From assembly GCA_021810565.1 (NCBI GenBank), contig JAJZIM010000001.1, positions 55,422 to 119,421 on the forward strand: 64,000 bases of DNA. Direction: 5' to 3'. Position numbers and translations under genes: made by a program. This stretch comes from Bacillota bacterium. GTDB taxonomy: Bacteria > Bacillota > Sulfobacillia > JAJZIM01. The notes beneath the pieces are model-generated. The model did not search any database and had not been told where the DNA came from. It was given only the letters and a program-made list of their open reading frames with translations. This document shows, piece by piece, positions 1 to 8,154 of the stretch; the stretch's first letter is position 1; the number at the start of each line of letters is the position of its first letter.

Positions 1-384
1 TTGGCCCAACCCGCATCGGCCGCCGTCCGTTCCCTCCTTCCCAACGACCCGGCCCTCATAGTCTGGTGGGCGAGTCCCATGGAGTGCTGGTCGGCCTTTG
101 CACGCCTGAAACGGGAAGGGGTGCTCACCAGCACGCAGGAAAAGGCGGTCCTGCACCGGCTGGAACTGCTGCGAAACGCCTGGGCGGAGGTGCTGCCGGG
201 AGAGGCGGTGCGCAGCCACGCCGCCCGCCTGCTGAGGCTCCATCCGCTGCGTGCGGCAGATGCACTGCAGCTGGCAGCCGCCCTGGTTTGGGCCGGCACC
301 CCGCCCGGCGGGGCGTCCTTCGTGACCCTTGACGAGCGCCTAGGCCAGGCGGCGCAGTTGGAGGGATTTGAGGTCCTGCCCTAG
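1..384 (+). CDS. PIN-domain (VapC-like) protein, 5' end cut by window edge
   Basis: The reading frame is open from base 1 to a TAG at 382-384, so the N-terminus probably lies outside the window; the TTG at base 1 need not be the start. The visible part matches the second half of a PIN ribonuclease: a WASPMECWSAFARLKREG segment with the conserved acidic residue of helix 2, then RAADALQLAAAL (the conserved Asp of PIN proteins), then VTLDERLGQAA and a closing strand GFEVLP. PIN toxins of VapBC pairs cut RNA with an Mg-binding acidic cluster. The first acidic residue (usually LDTS near residue 5) is not visible. No antitoxin can be seen because its place would be upstream of the window. Confidence 0.75.
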   Translation: MAQPASAAVRSLLPNDPALIVWWASPMECWSAFARLKREGVLTSTQEKAVLHRLELLRNAWAEVLPGEAVRSHAARLLRLHPLRAADALQLAAALVWAGTPPGGASFVTLDERLGQAAQLEGFEVLP

Positions 385-469
385 CGGAGGGACGGAAAGC
401 ATTCCGGCCATGGATGTTGTCAGTTGCCGGTCGCCTTCGCTGCCGGCGCCATCACGGCGATGATGCTTG

Positions 470-780
470 ATGGCACGCGGGAGAGTTGTTCATCTTTTGT
501 ACCTGCCAAGGTTTTTGGCACCGCCATTTCCGAGTGACAATGCCCTCGGCCGTCCACCTTGGCCGGTGGCAATATCATCGGCCATCTACACCCCCCAGCC
601 AAGACTCTCCACCGCAAGGTTTTTGAGTTGCCGGGGACCGTCCTTCTCACCCAGACCAAGATCATCGTGACCCCGAACAAACGTGCTCCCAATCCGCTGC
701 CGGCCACCGCCGGCTCCATGGACCGGCCCGTAGCCGTGCCGTGGCTGGGCGGCAAGGAACTCATGGTTAGGCTATCATAA
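470..780 (+). pseudogene. Possible decayed transposase C-terminus
   Basis: This stretch has no intact gene. In one frame (559-780, TAA at 778-780) it reads like the closing strands of a DDE transposase: a block LHRKVFELPGTVLLTQTK followed by IIVTPN and, near the end, PWLGGKELMVRL. That layout (PGxV, then a basic VTL strand, then PWLG..LxxR) is familiar from IS4-type transposase C-termini. Codons before 559 run in a different frame with stops. I saw no terminal inverted repeats. The remaining bases 385-469 and 781-974 show nothing I can name. Confidence 0.3.
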
Positions 781-974
781 AGGCAATAAGCTGGTAGGAG
801 TGTTAGCTGAATTCGTTACCGTGGAAATCGAGGCCAGGCACAACACCAGCCTTTGTTGAGGCCCATGAAAACCGGCGCCACGGCAGCCCATGCCGCTTCG
901 CACCGCCGCGGGCCGGTGCCGCCCTGGGACCCGCGGCTGGCATCTCGGCCATCCTCCCCGCTTCCCGTGCGGTA

Positions 975-1022
975 TTAACCTAACCTTAATTGCAGGTTAA
1001 GCCCTCCTTAACGGCAGCTTAA
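975..1022 (+). promoter_or_regulatory. Pho-box array: five TTAA boxes at exact 11-bp spacing
   Basis: TTAA occurs at 975, 986, 997, 1008 and 1019, five boxes with no deviation from an 11-bp period in otherwise GC-rich sequence. PhoP/PhoB-family response regulators bind tandem 11-bp direct repeats (TTAACA-type in Bacillus), so this is the expected shape of a phosphate-starvation operator. A weak -10 (TAGCCT at 1034 or TATTCG at 1042) and the ribosome site GAAGGAG at 1064-1070 follow before the ATG at 1079. Two similar arrays sit near pstS and near the second uppP gene in this window. Confidence 0.75.
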
Positions 1023-1078
1023 ACCCCCGCCGATAGCCTTCTATTCGACGACACTGCCGTGAAGAAGGAGTTGATCGC

Positions 1079-2110
1079 ATGCCTTACCGCAAGACCCTGG
1101 TCGTGGCGGTGGCCGCCACCGTAGTGTTGGCGGGAGCGGGTTGCGGCATCCGGAGCGCCGCCGCTCCGGCCAAACAGCAGCTCGTCTTCTACTCCGCCCA
1201 GGGTTATGACAAGGCGGAGGCCGCCGCGTTCCAAAAGGCGACGGGGATCCAGGTGAAGCTGGACGACACCAGCACCGGCCCCCTGATCGCCAAGGTGGAG
1301 GCGGAGCGCTCCAACCCCCGCTGGGACGTGATCTGGTTCGACGGCAACGGTCCCATATACGCCTTGGACCAGCAGCACCTTCTGCTGCAGCACTGGCTCC
1401 CCGCCGCCGCCAAGAACTACACCTCGCTCGGCCGGTCGCTCTTGCCTCCCGGCGACGGCTACTATCCCACCGGGGTGACCGCCGCGGCCGCCATCGCCTA
1501 CAACACCAAGCTGGTGCCCGCTTCCCAGGCCCCCGCCACCTGGCACGATTTGCTGAAGCCCTTTTTCCGCGGCGCGGTGGCCATGAACAACCCGGCCATC
1601 TCCGGACCCACCTATCCCTTCGTGGCCGGCATCCTCCACCGCATGGGCGCCAAGAAAGGAGATGCCTTCTTCCAGGACCTCAAGGCCAACGGGCTCAAGA
1701 TCTATCCCACCAATGGCCACACCCTCAAGGCCCTGGTCACCGGGGCGGTCAAGGTCGCGATGTTCCAAGACTCCGCCGAGACCAAGGCCATGGTGACCGG
1801 AGACCCCGTCAGGATCGTCTACCCCCCCGCCGGCGTGACCATGCTGCCCAGCGACATGGCCATCAACGCCCACGCCCCGGATCTGGCGGCAGCCAAGCAG
1901 TTCGTGCAGTTCGTACTCTCCCCGGCGGGACAGCGGATCATGCTCACCGAGGGCGGCGGCGACTCCTATTTCAATCCCCTCATCAAGGGGGAAAAGCCCA
2001 ATCCGGCGCGCCCGCAGCAAGGCATTACCTGGCAGAACGTTCCCGTTGCTTGGCAGGCCGCCAAGATGAACGGCATTCAGAAGTGGTTCTTGGACCACAT
2101 CACCCGGTGA
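1079..2110 (+). CDS. ABC transporter substrate-binding lipoprotein (phosphonate/iron type)
   Basis: A 343-residue binding protein with a lipoprotein signal (Cys22 after a VVLAGAG core), so it is tethered outside the membrane. The fold family is the ferric/thiamine/2-aminoethylphosphonate type: LVFYSAQGYDK near residue 35, an F-x-K-x-TGI strand, a STGPLIAKVEAE helix, and NPRWDVIWFDG. It is followed by a two-domain permease and an ATPase in the same direction, with the permease start overlapping its stop. The GAAGGAG ribosome site lies 8 bases before the ATG. The family alone would suggest iron, but the Pho-box array immediately upstream argues for a phosphorus substrate such as a phosphonate or phosphate ester. 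The substrate is not proven. Confidence 0.85.
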   Translation: MPYRKTLVVAVAATVVLAGAGCGIRSAAAPAKQQLVFYSAQGYDKAEAAAFQKATGIQVKLDDTSTGPLIAKVEAERSNPRWDVIWFDGNGPIYALDQQHLLLQHWLPAAAKNYTSLGRSLLPPGDGYYPTGVTAAAAIAYNTKLVPASQAPATWHDLLKPFFRGAVAMNNPAISGPTYPFVAGILHRMGAKKGDAFFQDLKANGLKIYPTNGHTLKALVTGAVKVAMFQDSAETKAMVTGDPVRIVYPPAGVTMLPSDMAINAHAPDLAAAKQFVQFVLSPAGQRIMLTEGGGDSYFNPLIKGEKPNPARPQQGITWQNVPVAWQAAKMNGIQKWFLDHITR

Positions 2111-3819
2111 GCACCGTGCGGGCGGAACGTTGGGCGGCGGCCGGCGCCGTCGCCCTCCTGCTGCTCCTGGTGGCCTACCCCATGGCCACCGTGGCGGGCC
2201 AGGCCTTCTTCCCGCACGCCTTTGCCCGCCACCCCTCTTGGGCCTTCGACCCCCTCCCCCTGCTCCACGTCTTCACCCGCCCCTGGGACTACCGGATGCT
2301 GGCGGACTCCTGTCTGCTGAGCGCCGCCGCGGCGCTCCTCGCCACCTGCTGCGGCACCGCCCTGGCCATCTTGACCCGACGCACCGACGTTCCCGCTCGC
2401 GCCCTGTGGGCAGGCCTGGTGTGGGTGGTGCTGCTCACCCCGTCCTTCCTCCTGGCGCAGGGCTGGGAACTGCTGCTGCAGCGCGGCGGTCTCTTGGACT
2501 CCCTGCTGGCGGTGCCGCCGCTGGTGCGCCATCTGTTCTTCTCCCCCTGGGGCCTGGCCCTGGTGCTGGCCGGCAAGTTCTTCCCCTTCGCCTATCTGGC
2601 CGTGGGCGCCGCCCTGCCCTGGCTGGGCGGGGAGCAGGAAGCCGCGGCGCGGGTGCTGGGGGCCGGTCGGGGGCAGGCCTGGCGGCGGATCTACCTGCCC
2701 TTGCTGCTGCCTTTCCTGGCCAGCGGAGCCACCCTGGTTTTCGCCGACGTCCTGAGCGATTTCGGCATCGCGGCCACCGTGGCCCAAAGCGCCCATTTCC
2801 CCCTCCTCACCTACCAGATCTACGCGGCCTTGTACACCGTGCCCACCGACTATCCCGGGGCCGGTGCCCTGGCCCTCCTGCTCACGGCCGCCGTGGGCGG
2901 CGCCCTCTTGGTTCAGCTGGCGCTCTTGCGCCGCTACCGCTACGCCACCGTGCACGGGGGCTTTCGCCCTCCCCCTCCGATCCCCTTGGGCCGCGCCCGC
3001 CCCTTGGCCGCCGCCGCCCTGGGCCTTTTCTTCGCCGCGGCGCTGGGAGCGCCCCTGGCCGCCAGCCTGCTGGTGTCCTTCCTCACCCATCTGGGCGCCC
3101 CCCTGGCCCTGGGAAGCCTGACCCTGGCCCACTACGCCGCCGTCCTGCGAGGCGGCTCCCAGTCCTTGGGCGCCCTTTTCTTCTCCCTGCGCCTCGCCGC
3201 CGTGGCGGCCACCGCGGCGGTGCTCCTGGGCAGCTTCCTGGCCTGGGCGGGAATCCAAGGGTCCGGCGCCTTCCGCGCGGCTTTGCAGGGCATCTCCCTT
3301 TGGATCATCAGCCTGCCGGGCATCGTCCTGGCCGCGGGATACATCTTCGCCTGGAACCAGCGCTGGCTCGCCGCCGCGCACCTGTTGCTGTACGGCACGG
3401 CCTGGGCCCTGGTCCTGGCCTACCTGGCCGGCGGCCTACCCTACGTCCTGCGCCTGCAACTGGGTGCCATGACCCAGCTGGATCAAAGGCTGGTGGCCGC
3501 GGCCAGGGTGCAGGGGGCCGGCGTGGCGGCGCTTCTCCGGCGGGTGATCCTGCCCCTCCTGGCCGACGGCTCCCTGTCCCTGTGGCTCTTCGTCCTGGCG
3601 GGAACCGCCTTCGAACTGCCCGCCTCGGAGCTCTTGTACCCGCCGGGACAGCCCACCTTGGCGGTGGAGATCCTGCACCGGTTCGACGGCTTTGCCTACG
3701 GACGCGGCACGGCCCTCACCGCCTTGGCCGCCGCGGCGGTGCTGGGTCTGGTGCTGGTGGCGCATCTCGGATTGCGGCGACGGATCACCGGCGCCCCCCG
3801 GGCGGAAAGGCAGGGATGA
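2107..3819 (+). CDS. ABC transporter permease, two fused halves
   Basis: About 570 residues, roughly twice a normal permease, with two copies of the membrane unit as in FbpB/PhnU-like transporters. Each half carries an EAA-type coupling loop: EAAARVLGAGRGQAWRRIY in the first half and LVAAARVQGAGVAALLRRV in the second, both followed by LPLL. I chose the GTG at 2107, which overlaps the TGA of the binding-protein gene; the upstream ATG at 2050 would only read through that gene in another frame. The second half contains several predicted helices (for example the segment after residue 300). It forms the channel for the importer with the upstream binding protein and the downstream ATPase. Confidence 0.87.
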   Translation: MSTVRAERWAAAGAVALLLLLVAYPMATVAGQAFFPHAFARHPSWAFDPLPLLHVFTRPWDYRMLADSCLLSAAAALLATCCGTALAILTRRTDVPARALWAGLVWVVLLTPSFLLAQGWELLLQRGGLLDSLLAVPPLVRHLFFSPWGLALVLAGKFFPFAYLAVGAALPWLGGEQEAAARVLGAGRGQAWRRIYLPLLLPFLASGATLVFADVLSDFGIAATVAQSAHFPLLTYQIYAALYTVPTDYPGAGALALLLTAAVGGALLVQLALLRRYRYATVHGGFRPPPPIPLGRARPLAAAALGLFFAAALGAPLAASLLVSFLTHLGAPLALGSLTLAHYAAVLRGGSQSLGALFFSLRLAAVAATAAVLLGSFLAWAGIQGSGAFRAALQGISLWIISLPGIVLAAGYIFAWNQRWLAAAHLLLYGTAWALVLAYLAGGLPYVLRLQLGAMTQLDQRLVAAARVQGAGVAALLRRVILPLLADGSLSLWLFVLAGTAFELPASELLYPPGQPTLAVEILHRFDGFAYGRGTALTALAAAAVLGLVLVAHLGLRRRITGAPRAERQG

Positions 3820-3823
3820 TCCC

Positions 3824-4900
3824 ATGGCTGGCTGCTTGACGGTGGAAGGACTGCACCGGCGGTTCGGCAACCTGGCGGTGGCCGATGACCTCACCTTTCG
3901 GGTCGACGGCGGGAGTTACGGTGTCCTCCTGGGCCCCTCCGGCAGCGGCAAGACCTCCCTCTTGCACATGATCGCCGGCCTGTTGCGTCCCGACCGGGGC
4001 TCCATCCGCCTGGGAGACCGGGTGCTGGACGGCCCTGGGACACACCTGGCCCCGGAGCTGCGGCGCATGGGGTTGGTGTTCCAGGACTATGCCCTTTGGC
4101 CCCACCTGCCGGTCTTCGAGCAGGTGGCCTTCAGCCTCCGCCTGCGGCGCGCGCCGCGGCGGGAGCTGACCCAGGCGGTGCGCCGCTGGCTCGCCACCTT
4201 GCGGCTGGAGGGCTTGGAACGCCATTTCCCCCACCAACTGTCGGGAGGACAAAAGCAGCGGGTGGCCATCGCCCGCGCCCTGGCGGCCGAGCCCGCACTG
4301 CTGCTCCTGGACGAGCCCTTCTCCAATCTGGACCTGCCCTTGCGGGAATCGCTGCGGGAGGAGCTGGCAAAGCTCCATTCCCGCTTGGGCCTCACGGTGC
4401 TGCACGTCACCCATGATCGGCAGGACGCCCTGGAGGTGGCCGACCGGGTGCTGGTGCTGTCCCGAGGCCGGCTGCGTCAGGAGGGCAGCCCCCGCCAGCT
4501 GTACCAGGAACCGCACGACCCCTTCGTGGCCCGCCTGCTGGGGGCGGCCAACCTGATCCCCGGTCCTTTGGAGCGCGGGAACGGTACACTGGCCGTGGCG
4601 GAAGCTGACCGCCGCTGGGTGGGCCTCCCGACCGGGACGCTCAACGGTCACGGGGTGGCCTGCTTTCGCCCCGAGGCGGTACGTCTTATGGCGGAGGCGC
4701 CAGCCGCCCCGCCTCCCAACTGCTTCCCCGCCACCCTCCTGCGCAGCGCCTGCCAGGGACTTCATTGGCGGCACCGCCTGCAGCTGGGCGACCGGGAACT
4801 GGCCGCGCTGGGACCGCAAGTATTGCCGGTCGGCTCAAGGGTGTGGATCCACGTGCCGCCGGAGTCCTGCCGCATCCTGCCTCCGGAAGATGCGATCTGA
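3824..4900 (+). CDS. ABC transporter ATP-binding protein
   Basis: A 358-residue ATPase. Walker A GPSGSGKT is at 37-44, the Q-loop glutamine at 87, signature LSGGQ at 139-143, Walker B ALLLLDEPF around 158-166 and the switch His in HVTHD at 197. After residue 240 comes a TOBE-like regulatory domain (AANLIPGPL onward), as in the FbpC/PhnT/PotA group. The ATG at 3824 sits five bases after the permease stop and is preceded by CAGGGATG, so the three genes form one operon. A terminator at 4976 ends it. It powers the importer encoded by the two preceding genes. Confidence 0.9.
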   Translation: MAGCLTVEGLHRRFGNLAVADDLTFRVDGGSYGVLLGPSGSGKTSLLHMIAGLLRPDRGSIRLGDRVLDGPGTHLAPELRRMGLVFQDYALWPHLPVFEQVAFSLRLRRAPRRELTQAVRRWLATLRLEGLERHFPHQLSGGQKQRVAIARALAAEPALLLLDEPFSNLDLPLRESLREELAKLHSRLGLTVLHVTHDRQDALEVADRVLVLSRGRLRQEGSPRQLYQEPHDPFVARLLGAANLIPGPLERGNGTLAVAEADRRWVGLPTGTLNGHGVACFRPEAVRLMAEAPAAPPPNCFPATLLRSACQGLHWRHRLQLGDRELAALGPQVLPVGSRVWIHVPPESCRILPPEDAI

Positions 4901-4975
4901 ACCGCCAAGGAAAGGCAGGTGATAGCTACGCCAAGATGAGTGGGCCCCTTCCAACCGACGACTCCCCCAGCTTGC

Positions 4976-5001
4976 GCCCGGGGTCACCCGGGCACTTTTT
5001 T
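4976..5001 (+). terminator. Rho-independent terminator of the ABC operon
   Basis: A perfect 7-bp stem (GCCCGGG at 4976-4982 and CCCGGGC at 4987-4993) with a GTCA loop is followed by AC and six T residues. It lies 75 bases after the ATPase stop on the same strand, so it closes the transporter operon. Confidence 0.85.
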
Positions 5002-5264
5002 GTGCGGGGTCTGGCGACCCTGAAGCCTTATCCCGGTCCTGCCGCCAACGGCCTGAGCGCCTCGCCGGCAGGACACTTTTGACGTCCGTGAGGTGGGAGA
5101 TAGAACTGGCCATCCGGTGGCCGAAGAAAGGCGGCAGGCGATGAGCGACCGCGAGTCTCGGACGCAGGCTGCGGCTTATTCCTCGACGACATGGACCACT
5201 GGAACTGCGAGCGCAAAGGCGCGCCCGTGGTCGGGTCCACCCAGGCGCCGCCGCCTCGGGAACG
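5002..5264. other. Non-coding stretch before the IS-like repeat
   Basis: No supported gene. On the plus strand 5080-5125 reads VRWEIELAIRWPKKGGRR before a stop, which may be the tail of a lost reading frame, possibly from the mobile element whose end follows. I could not identify it. Confidence 0.3.
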
Positions 5265-5434
5265 GTGCGTAGGCTTGCCTCCGGGTGCACGGTGCGACTC
5301 CCCGCGGGTTGCCCATCCAAACTGGCGCAACGGAGGATTGGCCCGGAAACGGTCCCCGCGCCGGGGCGGCGCGAACGACTGTCGGTCAGCTTTCAGGCCT
5401 TCCCGGCCTGAGGAATGGCAACAGTTGACACCAC
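5265..5434 (+). repeat. Solo right-end-like repeat, shared with 63541-63715
   Basis: About 170 bases that match the complement of 63541-63715 at what I judge by eye to be 85-90 percent. Shared blocks include GCGACTCCC, ACTGGCGCA, GGCCCGGAAACGGTCCCCG and the tail GTTGACACCACT. Near the end is the hairpin TCAGGCC-5-GGCCTGA (5391-5413 region). Similarity stops at about 5434, exactly at the stop codon of the lipoprotein gene on the other strand. The best reading is the right end of an IS200/IS605-type element, including the zone where such elements encode their omega RNA, left without its transposase genes. Confidence 0.55.
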
Positions 5435-6360
5435 TATTTGAGGGTTCCGGTCCAGGAGGTCGAGGCCCCGGTCGCGGAATTGGTCACCTGGACGGTAACG
5501 GAGTCGCCGCCGCCCAACGCGTGGTTGCCGTGGAAGGAACCCAGCACGATCCGGGTGTCGGTCCAACTCCGAAAGGAGGGAATGACCGCGGAGGTGCCCT
5601 GGCCGCCGGTCTGCCAGTTCGACGTGTTGTCTTTGAACGAGAAGCCGACGACGTTGCCGACGATGGACCGGTCGGAGGACAGTCTGGCGAAGGGGGACGG
5701 CCCGAAGCCCGAGCCGTCGATGGTGATCCGGGGATTCATCTGGGAGTTGAAGTTGAAGCTAACCGACCGGATCACGGGCCCGCCGGCGGCCGTCCCGGAA
5801 GCCGCGCCCGAGAGAGCAAGGTCGCCGTTCCAAAGGGTGGACCGCCCGTTCTGCGCGTTGCGCACCGCGACAGTCAGGGAGTCCCCCTCCGCCAGGATCC
5901 AGCTGCCGCCGTAGGCGTGGCCGAAGCCTTGGATCACGATCCGCCGGTCGGACCAGGACCGGTAATGCAGCGTCACCGCGTTGCCCGAGCCGACACCGCA
6001 GGGTCCCGGGCTGCCCCGCCAGGTGCCGTCGCACCCCGCCTGCCAACCGCCCTGGGTGTTGTCCATGACCGAGAAGTCGGCGATGTTGCCGGCATAGGGC
6101 ATGGCGACCGGGGCGGAGCCGAAGCCGGAACCCTCCACGGTTATGGTCAGGTTCTGCAGGTTTCCCGGCTGGCCGCTGAAGGAGACCGAGCGGACTGCCG
6201 GCCCCTCGGCCTTCGTGGCCTGGCCCGCGTGGTTTGGGGAGCCGTTGGCCGGCTTGCCGACCACGGAGGACCCCTTCCCGCCGAGGCTGATCTCACAGCC
6301 GGCCGAGGCGGCCAACAAGGCGCTCAGCCCTAAAACCAGCCACATTCTCGTCCCGTTCAT
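5434..6360 (-). CDS. Lipoprotein with two IPT/TIG-like repeats
   Basis: A 308-residue exported lipoprotein: signal core LVLGLSALLAASAGC with the lipid-modified Cys22. The mature part has two related halves, each opening with RSVSF and containing a GSGFG motif (VEGSGFGSAP, then IDGSGFGPSP), a W-containing loop (GGWQAGCDG; SNWQTGGQG) and a closing TVxVxN strand (LTVAVRNA; VTVQVTNS). This is an immunoglobulin-like IPT/TIG arrangement, binding partner unknown. A paralogue at 33377-34314 is broken by two frameshifts. The last codons abut the IS-like repeat at 5265-5434, yet the stop is conserved with the paralogue, so the protein seems intact. Confidence 0.7.
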   Translation of the reverse strand: MNGTRMWLVLGLSALLAASAGCEISLGGKGSSVVGKPANGSPNHAGQATKAEGPAVRSVSFSGQPGNLQNLTITVEGSGFGSAPVAMPYAGNIADFSVMDNTQGGWQAGCDGTWRGSPGPCGVGSGNAVTLHYRSWSDRRIVIQGFGHAYGGSWILAEGDSLTVAVRNAQNGRSTLWNGDLALSGAASGTAAGGPVIRSVSFNFNSQMNPRITIDGSGFGPSPFARLSSDRSIVGNVVGFSFKDNTSNWQTGGQGTSAVIPSFRSWTDTRIVLGSFHGNHALGGGDSVTVQVTNSATGASTSWTGTLK

Positions 6361-6779
6361 CGCCGCTCATCCCCTTCCCCATTAGGAAGCCGTGGCCGCC
6401 GGCAGCCTGGCCGGCGGGGCCCCAGGAGAGACCGCATCCCGCGCATCTTGAACATCGCCATCCCTCCTTGTCAGCCGGTACACTCTCCGGCTTCGCCTCC
6501 GCTGGCGCCCTCCCCGCCCGCGGCCTGTCGTCGCCCTCCTGTTCAGGGCGCCGCGACCCTCGGGTCGCCCCGGCCTGCCCGTGCACTCCCCCGGCGCCGC
6601 GCCCTCTCGCAGATCACCCCGGGATCGGGTCTGGGCGCTTCCCCGCGATCCCAGGCGAGGGGCTCCCCGTTTCCTCGCCGCCCCCCCGCTTCCCGTGGGA
6701 CGGTGCCACTCCTACGCCCCGCCCGTGGGCCTGGCGCGGCCGGTGGGTCCCCCCGCACCTTGCGGCGGGGGAAGCGAGC
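6361..6779 (-). pseudogene. Debris of surface-protein cassette
   Basis: No intact gene. On the minus strand 6470 down to 6410 reads MFKMRGMRSLLG, matching the start of the SLH protein at 15936 (MFKMREMRSLLG), but the rest of that gene is absent. Bases 6520-6600 match the spacer at 24205-24270 that lies before a yBjQ-type gene in the third cassette (shared block CGCGACCCTCGGGTCGCCCC). These are leftovers of duplicated cassettes. Confidence 0.5.
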
Positions 6780-6935
6780 CGTCCGTGACGCCCATGGAGA
6801 GGGCGTCGCCCCCCATGGCGCCAAAGCCTGCGTGGCTGGACCGTCGGGCCGCAAACCCCCTCGGCTCCGATCCGCGCCTCTGGTCTCTTGCTCCACCTCT
6901 TGCACCAAGAGGCCATGTCCTCCGCCGCTTGGCGG
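6780..6935 (-). pseudogene. Remnant of YbjQ-family gene
   Basis: The minus strand reads VQEVEQETRGADRSRGGL, matching residues 14-31 of the intact YbjQ-like proteins at 23127-23582 and 23602-24192 (LQDVEQEIRGVDRSRGAF). A second short match, ALSMGVTDG, corresponds to SVFSMGITGG in a different frame. Frameshifts and loss of the C-terminal half make it non-functional. It holds the place after the 79-residue gene that the YbjQ gene has in the second cassette. Confidence 0.55.
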
Positions 6936-6976
6936 GGGGAGCCTCCCGACCGCCTGCGCCGGCCTCGACCCCGCCC

Positions 6977-7216
6977 CTACCGGGATTGGCGAAGCTGCCG
7001 GCGCACCGGCCAGTCTACGAAGGCGAAGACGAAGAACATGATCAGGTTGATGACGGGCACGAACCCGACCAGGACCCACCATCCGGAGTAGCCGGCCTTG
7101 TTCAAGATCCGCACCCACGCGATGATGTTCAGCACCGTCAGGACCAGCATCACCACCACCACGCCGCCGATGGCCAGGACGCCGGTGGCGCCGTTCAAAC
7201 CTGGCACTGCGTTCAC
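6977..7216 (-). CDS. 79-residue two-helix membrane protein, cassette 1
   Basis: Two hydrophobic segments (GVLAIGGVVVVMLVLTVLN and WWVLVGFVPVINLIMFFVF) flank a short loop WVRILNKAGYSGWW. The GYSGWW..P..N pattern occurs in small membrane proteins near the DUF805/DUF5684 type, function unknown. I chose the GTG at 7216 because GGAGG stands 8 bases before it and the paralogue at 12299-12538 starts at the matching ATG. It follows the 107-residue gene by 22 bases, the same spacing as in cassette 2. The two paralogues differ by only a few residues. Confidence 0.75.
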   Translation of the reverse strand: MNAVPGLNGATGVLAIGGVVVVMLVLTVLNIIAWVRILNKAGYSGWWVLVGFVPVINLIMFFVFAFVDWPVRRQLRQSR

Positions 7217-7238
7217 TTTCCACACCTCCCCCCTCTGG

Positions 7239-7562
7239 TCATCGCAGCAGGCTCCACAGGATCCACAACAAGGCCAGACCGCCCAAGAACCACCAGGTGA
7301 TTCGCCCAGCTTGGAAGTTGACCCGGTCCACCAAGAGTTGCCCCGTGGAGCGGTTGCGGCACAGCATCACCGCTTCCCCCGCCGGGCTGCGGGCCACTTT
7401 GGCCTCCAGCACGTCCCCCGGGGCAAGGCGCAGATCCCGCCGGGTGACCGTGAAGCGCAACACCCGCCGAGCACCGCCTGCGACGTCCAAGGCCACCGTG
7501 TACACGGCGGAGACGTCCCCCAGGCACTCCAACTCCTCCACCCTGCCGCGCACGGTCTCCAC
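7239..7562 (-). CDS. 107-residue protein with C-terminal membrane helix, cassette 1
   Basis: Residues 1-85 form a soluble beta-rich domain (VEELECLGDVSAVYTVALDV, LRFTVTRRDLRLAPGDVLEA) and the end is one membrane helix (ITWWFLGGLALLWILWSLL) with a single basic residue after it. That suggests a tail-anchored protein facing the cytoplasm, though topology is not certain. It starts with GTG; the paralogue at 12561-12884 has ATG. It lies 35 bases after the Tic20-like gene and 22 bases before the two-helix gene, spacings conserved in cassette 2. Family not recognised. Confidence 0.7.
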   Translation of the reverse strand: METVRGRVEELECLGDVSAVYTVALDVAGGARRVLRFTVTRRDLRLAPGDVLEAKVARSPAGEAVMLCRNRSTGQLLVDRVNFQAGRITWWFLGGLALLWILWSLLR

Positions 7563-7597
7563 GGTTCACCCACCCTTTCGCGCTGCCGTGATCAGGG

Positions 7598-7990
7598 CTA
7601 GACGCTCCCGCCATACCGCTCGGCCATGGCCCCGATGACCGGCAGGGACACCTGCTGCCCCTGGAAGGCGCGGATCATGACCCACAGCCACAGGGCAAAC
7701 AGGGCCTGGCGGACCAGGGCGCTCAGAGCATAGACCAGGAACCACAGGTGGACCGCGAACCGGAGCCCCACCAGCGCCCCCAGGACCATGGCGATCAGGA
7801 TGTACGCCACCGACCAAAGGATCGACTGCATGGCCGCGAAGCGCACCACGGGTTGCCGTCCCTCGATGATCAGGAAGATGATGCCGGTGATGAAGCCCAA
7901 CCGGTAGCTGAGTCCCGCCGCCGTGTTGGGAGCCAGGCCGCTGCACCCCGCAGCCCCGGGTCCGGGATAATTGCCGCCCCTGTCGCCCAC
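7598..7990 (-). CDS. Tic20/DUF4870-like membrane protein, cassette 1; start codon eroded
   Basis: About 125 residues with GLAPNTAAGLSYRLGFITG near the start and three or four hydrophobic segments, ending MAERYGGSV. The DUF4870/Tic20-like family shows this N-terminal LSYxxGFITGIIF and R-FxAxQS pattern; its role is unknown. In the two paralogues (24680, 13303) translation starts at an ATG 8-9 bases after AAAGGAG. Here the matching codon is AGG (minus strand of 7979-7981), so only a GTG inside the ribosome site (7990) remains. The copy may be poorly translated or dead. It follows the SLH protein gene by 164 bases. Confidence 0.65.
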   Translation of the reverse strand: MGDRGGNYPGPGAAGCSGLAPNTAAGLSYRLGFITGIIFLIIEGRQPVVRFAAMQSILWSVAYILIAMVLGALVGLRFAVHLWFLVYALSALVRQALFALWLWVMIRAFQGQQVSLPVIGAMAERYGGSV

Positions 7991-8154
7991 TCCTTTTATG
8001 GTGGATGGCCTTCAACCGCGCTGACTGCGGTGGAGGAACGGGGGCCGCCGGGACCCCGTTTCCCGCCGTCCGCACCTGGAGCCCCGGGCCCCCGCGGCGG
8101 CCAGGCAGATTCCCCAGCCGCCATCGGGCCCCGGGTCATCTGGGGCGGAAGCCC

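Noticed and set aside
1079-4900. Annotation of the importer as ferric iron FbpABC
   Set aside because: The family fits but the iron-binding tyrosine pair is not evident and the Pho-box array points to a phosphorus substrate, so I left the substrate open.
5191-6333. A 380-codon plus-strand frame over the lipoprotein gene
   Set aside because: It runs through the IS-like repeat and then antisense to a gene with a clear lipobox and TIG motifs; composition is that of a shadow frame.
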